From Rotaria socialis (Eukaryota > Rotifera > Eurotatoria > Philodinida > Philodinidae): 64,000 bases of DNA. A program made the translations under genes and the position numbers. Where the stretch lies: positions 186,001-250,000 of the forward strand of contig CAJNYU010000025.1 in the NCBI GenBank assembly GCA_905331475.1. Direction: 5' to 3'. Positions 54,444 to 64,000 of the stretch are shown here, one piece after another. Each line of letters opens with the position of its first letter. The first letter of the stretch is position 1. A model generated the notes under the pieces. It was given only the letters and a program-made list of their open reading frames with translations, was not told where the DNA came from and did not search any database.

Positions 54444-55947
54444 TCTCACATATCCGAAATATCGGGCATATTGGAGATGCCAAGTGAGACGCCGACATAC
54501 AAAACTAATACTAACACAATACAAATACTTTGCGTATGTAAAATTATTTAAGCGTACTCTGCGTCTCACGCAGAGATGCCACATCTCTCGCACTTCTCCA
54601 CAGAGAGACGCCTCATCTCTGGCATCTCCATCTTCCGATGAAAAAATATTTTTCGACTTTTAGCCTAGACCCCTCCGGAAGATGCCGCCTCTGACGCAGA
54701 GGCGCCGTATCTTCGAGGAACTACTGAGGAAAAACATTTTCCTGATTTGAAGGCTATGACCAATACCCATCTTTGGGTCACAATCGAGTGTGGAAACCGT
54801 TTATCCAGCAATGCTGTCTAACTCACAGGGAAGGCGGACCCAGAAATTAATTCATCATAGGACGCAGCGAACGGTGCTGGTGAGCGCCGAAACAAATATT
54901 GGCTTGCTAAATCATAGTCATCCATGGATATAGCCACATAAATGAAATACTAAATTTACAGCACATGACAGGCAAAAAGGTAAAAACAGACGCACTGCCA
55001 ACTACGTGGAAAAGGCAAATCATTCGATATTGGCGCGTCGCTGCGGTAGACAAGCATGAAAAATTGCACACCTACTTAAACGCAAGTTGAATGTATGTAC
55101 ACCAACCCACGCATCCACACACCCATCTTAGAGCGATAATTCGAGTAACAGAGATGCGACCGCATCTGTACACCGCCGTTTTCCAGCTTTCGTGACACCC
55201 ACATTAGAGATGAGGTGTATGTGTGTAGGCGAGGTATTCCGCCTTTCCTGGCACCCACACTTGCGATGGGTGTGGCAGTGTGCGAATGCGTTAATGTGTT
55301 TTCGTGTTTCTCTACCGTGGTCGCACACCAACATTGAGTGATATGTCTCTTTGGCGTGGTTAGCTGTCTGCCTGTTTTACCTTTTTGTGTCTGATTCAGT
55401 GTATATCTAGTGTTTTGCCTATGTAACTCTATCCACGAAAGACTACGATTTAGTGTGTCTAGCTGTGTTTCGACACTCACCCTCTCGCTTCGCTCCATCA
55501 TGTGATGAACTTCATTTCTGGTTCCACCGTCGCGGTGAGTTGTACAGCAATATCATATGCACAGTTTCCACACTCGATTGTGACGCACGGACGGGAATTG
55601 GTCATGGCTTTCAAATCAGGAGAGTGACTTTCCTCAGTAGGTGCCGGAAGATGTAGCGTTCGTGTGTGAGACGCGGAATCTCGCTATGGAGACGCATCTC
55701 CGGGTAGGGTCTAGGCTAAAAATCAAAAAATATTTTTTCATCGGGAGATGCTGGAGATGAAGATGCCAGAGATGCAGCCTCTCTCTGTGGAGAAGTACGA
55801 GAGATGCGGCGTCTCTGTGGCAGATACAGATTAGGCATGATGGATTCCTTATAGCTATGATATTTATATTTGCTGGGGGGTATTGTTGCTGTGTATCCCG
55901 CATCTCCCGTGGCATCTCTGGCATGTCCGATTTGTTGGATATGTGAC
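54444..55947. mobile_element. long inverted-repeat (foldback) element, about 1.5 kb
   Basis: The left arm (about 54444-54735) and right arm (about 55630-55947) are inverted copies, diverged and with indels. Outer edges share TCACATATCC. Inside, blocks such as GAGATGCCA, CTTCTCCACAGAGAGA, CGATGAAAAAATATTTTT, TTTTAGCCTAGACCC and CTACTGAGGAAA occur in matching order. GAGATGC-type motifs recur many times. The central 900 bp is more GC-rich than the window and contains a tandem-like CACCCACA block, but no intact protein that I recognise. It is probably a non-autonomous DNA transposon. Confidence 0.75.
55172..55290. repeat. two tandem copies of a CACCCACA-containing unit
   Basis: Two stretches about 57 bp apart share a pattern of CCGCC(G/T)TTTCC..., (T/G)G(A/G)CACCCACA(C)TT, then GATG(A/G)G-GTGT. 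A third related copy is at about 61640-61700. All are seen directly, though diverged. Confidence 0.6.
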
Positions 55948-56961
55948 ACTGCTGCAAAAATCAGTAGTCTGAGAAATTTTTCATTTTGCACATTTTTATT
56001 GGTTTATCGAAGCTTCAAGGATATACGTGCGTTCCACATTTTAGCCTCAAAGGGGCTGCGCTGAGTAGCTTTTAAAAAAAGTGTAATTGGAGGTCAGTTG
56101 AAAAGCATTTTTGTCATTTTATCCATGATCAATTCTAAATGAATGATATTTGATTTTTATGTACCATTAAAAAAAACACGGAATAATTATGAAGTCACAC
56201 AACACAAATTCGAAAATTTCTTCACATATAAGAAAAATTACCTTGATTCATCTATCAACAAAAAACGGGAGATAGACATACAGGTGACCGATGTAGATTT
56301 ATTGATTTAAATTTTAAATATTCTTGAAATAAAGTTCAAACGATATGTACGGGAGACAGAAAGGAATCTGATAATCTTTATTTGGATCCAATTACAATAA
56401 AATCATTTAGAAAGTGGTAAGTGATTAAACCCTATTTCTCTTATTTTCAAAATGGGCTCAACTGCCACCATTGCAGAACAAAATATATTTTTACTGTCTT
56501 ATATACTACTTGTTGTTTACTCTCTTTAGTTCTACGCCGACCGAGCTATTTGATTTTTAGTTTCTCGATTCTAATCATCTTTTCTAGATCTGAACTATTA
56601 ATATGTAGAGACTATTTGTTTAAAAAAAAATTAAAATAGAAAATCGATTTTATACGTTAGCATTATTTTTAAAATTTCAATAATAATGAAACAGAAAAAC
56701 ATGATATCATTCATTAGAGCTTGAAAGATTAAATATACATGAGCTGAAAGCATTCGCCTAAAATGAATCAGTGAAAAACTTTTCGATTGCTATTTACATA
56801 AAATAATCAGAGTGATCGTTCAGTATATGACTAGTAAATGCTAATTAGTATGGAATTGTACCTATTATGTGCCACTATTTTCTATGCAATACTAGTCGTT
56901 CTTTGTGTTTTGATTGCACTTCTTAGATTACGACCAAATATAAATATATTAACTTAACGGG

Positions 56962-57596
56962 TGAAACTATATCCAGTCTACACTACAATGTTCCAAAATA
57001 GTCCACTTTCAAAGCACTGTATTTTGTATTTCCGATTTTGCACTGCTCCTTCCCTACTTAAAAAACGGATTGATTAGGCTAGTTTGTAGCTCTTGAAAAG
57101 CTCTATCAATTGAGCAAAAACTTTATTTTAGCGTCACATCAGGTTATCTGAAAAAAGCCTCTTTTTGGTTCGGCACTACTTTCGTTTTGAGAATCTTTCG
57201 TATAATTATACGCAAGTATGGTTTTGTTACATTAAACAGGCAATGATGATGCATTCAGACGTAATACCAAATTGATGACAACTGTTTTCTCTATCATTCT
57301 GATAGGGAAATAATGCTATTAAGAGGTTTTTGCAATTCTTGTGTCATAAAATGAGGAAGATCGATCGTTTCAAACGGTTTTTGAAGAAAATTAATCGATG
57401 GCAACTCGCAATCCTATCCAAATATCTTATTTTGAGCCTTATTAGAGAGATAAAACCTGAGAACAGAGGAAAATTGCACGAGAGTAGAGTCTCGTATCTG
57501 TTTGAATAGAAAAAGTTAAATAATTAGTTTTATAAAAATGCGTATTTGAAAGTGGACTATTTTGGAGCATCGTAGTGTAGACTGGATATAGTTTCA
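56962..57596. mobile_element. terminal-inverted-repeat element, 635 bp, no ORF
   Basis: The ends are inverted copies of about 54 bp: TGAAACTATATCCAGTCTAC leads each end, followed by a shared block ending AAAATAGTCCACTTTCAAA. The arms differ at only a few positions, so the element is relatively young. The interior has no significant open frame. No obvious target-site duplication is seen. It is a MITE-type element of unknown superfamily. Confidence 0.85.
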
Positions 57597-58295
57597 TAAT
57601 GATTTGTTGAAAGAACTATCTTCGCTAGGTTTTGTAGAGAATTCGATAGGCTATCTTTCAGAGAAAAAATCAAATAAATACGTGAGAATCTGAACGAGAT
57701 ATTCGAAAAATACCGAGAGACTCATTTCACATGGCGCACCCGTTATTTTGGTTTGAATCATTTATTTTCGATTTTTTCAATAGATTTATTATTCAAAGAA
57801 CAAGTAAAAACGAGCATCGTCAATCGTTATCTAATTTTCAAATATTTACTATGAATCTGATGCACATAAGTAAAATGACATCATTCCTTCATTGGACCTG
57901 ATTTCTATTTCTGATAGGCGGCAACAGATTCAGTTGTGATTTATCAGAGAGCATTTTTTATAATTGTTTTGCATGCAACATAACTAGGAAATTATTGATA
58001 AATAATAGCAAAACTTTCGCCATTTCGAATCAAAAATTATATTACAGTGTGTATATGATTTATACGTAGTCAATGGCTATATCTCGTGCTTGAATAAGGA
58101 AATATGAGGAATTCTAAGATGACAATTATCATTGAAAATGTTTGCAATAATTAGTTACTAAAGATAATCTCTTCATTAGTATCACTGAGTTACCCATTTT
58201 ATCAATGCGACAGATCAAAATCAGATTTATTCATCATGGATCTATTAAATCTGTTTATACTAAATCATAGCAAAATCAGTTCGAGAAATATTCCT

Positions 58296-59785
58296 TTATT
58301 TTCCACTACAACGTTCTGGATAATATGTACCATTACATGAACATAAGTATGGATGTTTTGAGTTACCAGTAATAACGCATTGACCAGGTGAACAATCCAA
58401 TGGACATTCTGAAAATCGCTTAGTTACAGGTGGATAATGAAAAACAATATACAAACTTACGTTTTGAGAAATTTATTCTTTCACAATCTTGACCATCATA
58501 AATACCAGGACAGATACATGTATATGAATGGTCTCCTTGATAACAAGTTCCACCATTCATACAAGGACTGTCATTGCATGTTATTGGTACTAAAAACATT
58601 TTTTCATTTAAGTTTATGTTGTTGATTACAGTAATGTGTGGAAAAAGCCTCAATTTCACTAAAGTCTATAACTTGAAAAGAAAATGTTCGTACCGTTTAT
58701 TCTTGATAGTAACGATTGCATTCAAAGGAGAATTACTCTGTATGCACGGTTTCTAACGACAGCGCATTAATTATAAATTTATTCGCTAGACCTCTCAAAG
58801 GAAAACAGTGAACTTCGAAACTTCAAAACATTTCAAATTTTGAAAAAACTGAAGTAGTTTTTGCGAGCATTTGAAAAATTACATGACATTTTTATCAAAC
58901 TTAACATCCAAAGTCTAATTTTTTCGATCCGCAAAAATAAAGACGAGGCTAAACTATTACTTAAACCAAGTATGCAAAAATGACTCGATAACATACGATA
59001 AAATGTGTTTGTTATTAACAGGATAATACACTACAGAATCAGTTTTCTAACTATTCATATACAAAGAAACCTATAGAGATCTAAAAATAGGTCTACCTTT
59101 TGTTTCACATCGCTGTCCGAGTGTTCCTCGTGGACATGCACATACGAATATCTCATCACGTGCAATACAAGTGCCATTATTTAAACATGGTGACGAATCG
59201 CATGGATCTAATGAGCCGTTTTCACAATAACGACCAGAAGCTTGTGATGGACAAATACAGAATGCTTCAGAGCCCATCGGAACACATGTGCCACGATTAA
59301 GACAAGGTGAATAACTGCATGGGTCAGATACAGTTTGATTTATTTCACAGCGATACCCAGTTGTTCCGGAGGGACATACACAATAATAGCTATTGTTACT
59401 TGAAATACATGATCCATAATTCATACAAGGCATGCTGCTGCAAGCATCAAATTGATCCCATCGATACTCGCAAAAGTTTCCAATTACACCATATGGACAA
59501 ATACAATATGATGAAATACCATTTGAAACACAACTACCGCCATTTTCACAAGTTAAGTTGCACCCTTGAACAGTTTGTATAAGGAGTTGATGGACAAGAA
59601 TATCGTTTTCCTGTATTCCTAAAAACAAGCACATTTATAAATGTTGGTGAGAGAAACGTAGGCTTTGTCACTCATGAAAACAATATTGCGATCCTACCTT
59701 CGAGTGCTGTACCCGTTAGTGCGTATCCAGTAGTAATGGTCAATAGCAGTATAGCTACCACTAATAGAGATTGCCGAGGATTCAT
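58296..59785 (-). CDS. secreted protein with six EGF-like repeats
   Basis: Four minus-strand exons: 59785-59698, 59618-59097, 58589-58461 and 58408-58296, giving 283 aa. The first exon encodes MNPRQ followed by a strongly hydrophobic LLVVAILLLTITTGYA, a signal peptide with a cleavage site near residue 21. Six Cys-rich EGF-like modules follow: four in exon 2, one in exon 3 and a shorter, variant one in exon 4. The module pattern is C-x-x-x-PC-x-N-x-G-x-C ... C-x-CP-x-G-x-x-G-x-x-C, as in Notch/Delta-type EGF repeats. There is no transmembrane helix or GPI-type tail, so it is probably secreted. It has no residues that point to a specific ligand or receptor. Plus-strand open frames over exon 2 are shadows. 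Confidence 0.9.
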
Positions 59786-61087
59786 ATTGAGTCGACTATT
59801 TTAAAATCTGTAATGGTAATGATTATTTTATTGTGGCGAACTTATATAGTTTAAAAGAAATGTGGATGCTACCCGAGAAAGGATCAGTAGAATATTTTGA
59901 TGATGAGACACTTTTTTGAAATCAATTTTCGAAGATTAGTAAATCGCACCTCTAAATTTTCTCATTTTGAATATTCGACTCTATAGTCACTTGCTTTTGT
60001 TTTAATTATGATACACATTTTGCAAAGCAATTTTGAGAAATCTATGACAGAAAGCTACTACACATTTAGTTTTTATATCTTAGGAACTATGTTTTAAAAT
60101 TCCGAAGATACCTATATCCTACATCATAATATTTCCTTACAGTTACGTTTTTTCAAAATGTTTTCATATCTAATATATCCAATGATCAAGAAATAATTAA
60201 CAGTAATGCATTTTGAAAATTGCATGATTATAATTAAAATTTGCATTGAAACGGTTTTTATTTTTGTTTTTACGAAGAATCATCTACAACAATGAGAGCT
60301 TATTATTGTTAATAGGGTGAATTTACTAAACCGATTACTGTAGTTTTTGCTTTAAATTTCAAATTTGAATACGTGATAATGTATATTTTGTGTCAGGTTT
60401 ATTGTTAAAAAACACTATAGCATCACAAAATGAAGGTTTTATTCCTACTTTCAGCTGTTAAGGATTAAGTATAAAATAAATTTCAATAATATAAAACAAT
60501 AATAAGCTTTCCTTGGCATTAGTCATCGTAAACCTAAAGTTAATAGTCGATTCTTTGCTAATGGCGATATTGTTGTAATATAATATACATGGGAGGGCAA
60601 CTTTCCTATACATCACAGTAGATGACATCATCGAGTCTCTTTTTCTCCAGTGATTTGTTTTTGTATCGTTGATGAGAACAGTTTATAATTTTTGTTTTTG
60701 TTCATCGTATTATGAGAATAATCATATTTATAAGTTCAACTAATCGGAAAAAAAGAAATAAACCATTATACACTACAATGAATGATTGAATAAATGATAA
60801 ATTGGGTCGATATCAATTGATATAGTTAAGCTACTACATATTTCTTTTCAATAACTAATATTGATGATTTAGTAAAAATTTCAGTTGTCAAATAAAATTG
60901 AACAAATATTCAATTCATCCTTTTTTAAGTTAAAGTAAAGATAATGCTAAATTTACTACATTATCCATTGTAGTATTGATCGAGTGAATTCAAATTTATT
61001 TTGCGCATACATGAATAAGTTTCTTGAATGAAATTTGAAATTCATACATAAAATCAGAACAATCAAGAAATCTACTTTATTTATTCC

Positions 61088-61359
61088 TTTTTGTGCACTC
61101 AAAAAGTGCGTACGCTCCAGAATCGGTCAGTGTCCGTCCGGGCGTCCGTAGGCACGATAACTTTTAAAAGTCTTATCCAATTACCATGAAATTTTGTACA
61201 CAGAATGATCTCATCAATATCTCGGTCGAGTTCGAAGATGAGAAGGATCCGTCAAGTAATGGCTAAGTTATAGAAAAAATTGTCATTTTTGACCAGGCCA
61301 TCCCTGAGGGGGGCTACAGGAATTTTTCAAAAAAAACTTTTCTCCAGAATTATTCACAA
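61088..61359 (+). repeat. dispersed repeat copy B
   Basis: This is the inverted partner of positions 1-271. Conserved blocks include CACTCAAAAAGTG, GTCCGTCCGGGCGTCCG, GATCTCATCAATATCTCGGT and AAAAAATTGTCA. It sits in a stretch with no open frame longer than chance. Confidence 0.75.
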
Positions 61360-62450
61360 TATATATAAATCTACTCCGTTTTTAACGCTGATTCTGAATC
61401 TGATATTAATTTTGAACCTAATCGTAGTTTTCTGACGAAACATTGCCTGAAAAAGGTCTCAAAATGCACAAAACCTGCATCCAGAAGTCAAATTGCCTAG
61501 TTTCTCATGATAATTTTGGTGTTCAGACATTCTAGAATGACTCATATGTCCCATGCATTTTTTGCAGTACACATAACTCTCGGATGAAATCCGAAGTTTC
61601 CACATTTATTTAAATCATAAAACTGGGGTCACGGTGAGTTCGTAGACCCGCGTGCCCGCCTTTTCTGACACCCACACTTGGGGTAATGTGATGTGTTTGA
61701 GTTTGTGGAAGATACTGTCTCAATTTGTCAGCGTTGTTGTTTAAAACTAGTTGCTGCAAACTTTGTATTGAAGGGTTCATTGTAAATCTGTTTAAAGGTA
61801 TAGCATAGATAGTTAGATATTGCAGAGAAGATAACTGAGGAGGAAATGGAATTAGCTGGAATCTTCAAGATCAGCTCCCTAAATCGATTTTTTGTTGAAA
61901 GTTCGGAGTCCGAAAGCTTTGCTAAACTAAGTTGAGAGCAGCAAAATATGAATGTCTCATCGAGATATGTGTCAAGAACAAATTTCAGACCCGCAGTATT
62001 TTTTAGTCAGGAAATAGGGCCTGCCAAATATTCGTTCAAAAGCGATTTTTCCCTTTATTGGTGGGATAATCTATCAAATGAAAACCTAAATCTATTCCTA
62101 AATTATGCATGGGCTGCCAGTTTGTTGATCTTGTTCTTTTCTTTGGAATGGTCTTGAAATGGTCGCGATTTTTTTTCTGTTTTTTTCGAATTATGACTAG
62201 TTACTCAGATATCGATTTATATTCGAAGTTGAACTATGTATCTCATGTTTTTCTCCTCTCTTCAACACAAAACAACATGCACACACAATAAGAGAATGAT
62301 ATCCAGGCGATTTTTCAACTGTCTACTGTTCAACGTATTTGCTCTATGTTAACAACTTGTATGTCAATAAATATCACATTGGTATAACATTTTAAAATGA
62401 AAAATACACAAGAAGCACCATAGCTGTCTCTATTGTGAACAGCAATCACT

Positions 62451-62550
62451 TGATTCCCAGTGGTTGCCAATGATTGTCAAGGATTGCCAATGATTGTCAA
62501 TAATTGTCAGTGATTGTCAATGATTGCCAGTGATTTGCAATGATTGCGTT
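62451..62550. repeat. 10-bp minisatellite, about ten units
   Basis: Ten consecutive 10-bp units stay in exact register, with consensus TGATTGYCAR and one to four changes per unit in the outer copies. It is seen directly. Confidence 0.92.
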
Positions 62551-64000
62551 GATTGTAATCAGCTTTCCCTCTCTTGTATTCGGGCTGAATAACCCAGAGA
62601 CGTTCCCTCATATCAGTTGTCGAAGTTGCGAAATAAAAAAAAATGAAATCAATTTTTTATTTCATTGTTAGTATTACTGTATAATAAACTAGATGAACTA
62701 AAGGCAAGGTGGATTCAATTAGACATTTCAAAAATTAAACGAGCTTTATATCTTATATATTTGTACTAGTCAATCAAAGAACTTAGGTACTAATTTTTAC
62801 TGATTACGGAAAATATATATGCATCACACTATCAAAACAAAATCGAGTGGCTCAAAATATGATGCAATTATTAGCAAAAATTTATCTTACAATAAAAGAA
62901 AACTGTAAATCAGAATCTGTATCGTAGCATTGTTCAGTACATCATATAATATGAATACTATGTATTAGATCAACGTGAAACTATTGAACCATTCCTTTTT
63001 ATTTTATATGTTATTTGACTGAAACTTTTATTTCAAACAGTTTAAAATATATATGTTTAAGTATTTGAGAATTATTATCGATGAAGACTTACAACATTCT
63101 TTTGTAATATTAAGTCATATAATCCATAGTAATAATGAAAAAATAACCGAACTCAACATAAATGACACGTTGACACAATCATATATCTTATAAATTTATT
63201 TATGTTCTTTATCAGTATAGCTGGATTTCCAATCAAATATGTAGATGTATTCAACAGAAGTTTCACGGCTACCGTTTTGACACAAAGATAAGCAGAGGAT
63301 ATTGTTTGAATTTCAAATTTGAACACGAATTTTTTTATCCGATATGATTACATTCGAATATTAATATAAATTAGTATATTCTTATCTATGAATAGCTACT
63401 ATATACAAAGTGGAAAGAAAAAAGATATCGAATAAGTAATACAAAGATTTTATTAAGTTATACTTTCTTGAAATGACTTTCATCATTAAAAACACGCATA
63501 CTAATTTTAAAGTAGGCATGCCTCATCATCGCTACACTTATCTCTTGACTCATAAAAATGAAAAAGCGATGCTAATCATCAAATCTTACCTTCAGTTTTT
63601 ACTTATTTAAACTTAAAGCAATAATTGTAGCGTCGACCTGGACGAAACTAATCTAAAAACGTTTTTATCATTGTCGGTACTAAGATAATTCTTTCAATTG
63701 ATTTATAATTCGATATTCAATGAGGACGATACTCACTGCTAATTGTTTTACTATAAAGCAGCAATATACTTCAAATATATAGATATTGGGAGTAGATCAT
63801 TTTCAGGTTTATTTTAGTAAAATATATTCTAAACCTATTATTATTAAAAAGGAATCTTTCCTCAATTCAACATGGAAGAAGTTCATGTTGATGAATGGCG
63901 CTTTTAATTCTATGGAAAATTTACTATTGATATAATTTGAATCAATATCTTTTGTTTCTCAATTGTCTTTAACAAATTGCAACTAAAGATTATATTATAA

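Larger units (their letters stand above)
51653..58295. other. 6.6-kb gene-free, repeat-rich region
   Basis: No supported gene. In order it holds a GA microsatellite (51726-51744), a 58-bp near-perfect hairpin (52150-52207), a TCCTAT-rich stretch (53535-53613), a long inverted-repeat element (54444-55947) and a terminal-inverted-repeat element (56962-57596). Open frames inside 54.4-55.9 kb are on both strands and reflect the repeats' higher GC content. Confidence 0.65.
59786..64000. other. 4.2-kb terminal region without a supported gene
   Basis: It is AT-rich. It holds the second copy of the dispersed repeat (61088-61359), a third copy of the CACCCACA block (about 61640-61700) and the 10-bp minisatellite (62451-62550). 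Short open frames at 61948-62291 overlap each other and have no recognisable family. Confidence 0.55.

Noticed and set aside
55076-55501. 141-codon minus-strand open frame in the GC-richer core of the foldback element
   Set aside because: No domain recognised and overlapping frames on both strands are equally open; GC content and repeats explain it.
59307-59582. 91-codon plus-strand open frame
   Set aside because: It is antisense to the EGF-repeat exon; the minus strand has the regular Cys pattern and a signal peptide.
62451-62550. CRISPR-like array
   Set aside because: Units are only 10 bp with no spacers, and the context is animal nuclear DNA.

Overview
The window is AT-rich eukaryotic nuclear DNA with compact animal genes. 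Nearly all introns follow GT-AG, and most are short (about 45 to 250 bp), with a few near 1 kb. A Shaker-type K+ channel, a protocadherin, a SAM-kinesin of the KIF24 type, a SPATA6 homologue, an SLC52 riboflavin transporter and an EGF-repeat protein together mean a metazoan. The low GC, small introns, an F-box/GRDP relic and an apparent gene-conversion tract would fit a bdelloid rotifer. That placement is an inference, not something the sequence proves.

Layout, left to right. 1-271: a dispersed repeat. 1767-4027 (+): Kv1/Shaker channel, 3 exons. 7173-14183 (+): KIF24-like kinesin, 9 exons. 14965-16541 (+): SLC52-type riboflavin transporter, 4 exons. 17207-18328 (+): EF-hand neuronal-calcium-sensor-like protein, 5 exons. 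22761-27331 (+): protocadherin-like receptor, 5 exons. 28361-29247 (+): small SET-domain protein. 32338-33778 (+): decayed family-2 glycosyltransferase. 35724-37012 (+): COX15, 3 exons. 37784-38444: MITE-like foldback element. About 39953-41553 (+): decayed F-box/GRDP-like gene. 44298-46202 (-): SPATA6-like gene, 8 exons. 46721-48603 and 49648-51652 (+): tandem PP2A catalytic-subunit paralogues. 51.7-58.3 kb: gene-free and rich in inverted-repeat elements. 58296-59785 (-): secreted EGF-repeat protein, 4 exons. 59.8-64 kb: no gene seen, with a 10-bp minisatellite and a second, inverted copy of the repeat that opens the window.

The genes are independent eukaryotic transcription units, not an operon. 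KIF24 and SPATA6 homologues are both centriole or basal-body proteins, but they lie about 30 kb apart with unrelated genes between them, so I draw no functional link. Most exon boundaries were placed by requiring GT-AG sites, a continuous reading frame and family-conserved residues across each junction. Every complete gene model sums to a multiple of three.

Two single-N positions (38837 and 47208) are each flanked by a direct repeat of exactly equal length (187 and 222 bp). These look like unmerged contig overlaps rather than real duplications, and the second one breaks the first PP2A gene on paper. I found no convincing tRNA, rRNA or CRISPR array and no new defence-like system. The most interesting items are the PP2A pair (a 294-bp tract without a single difference inside otherwise diverged genes, and a paralogue with changed regulatory residues), the long-turret K+ channel, the SET protein with a possible second degenerate SET half, and the two decayed genes.
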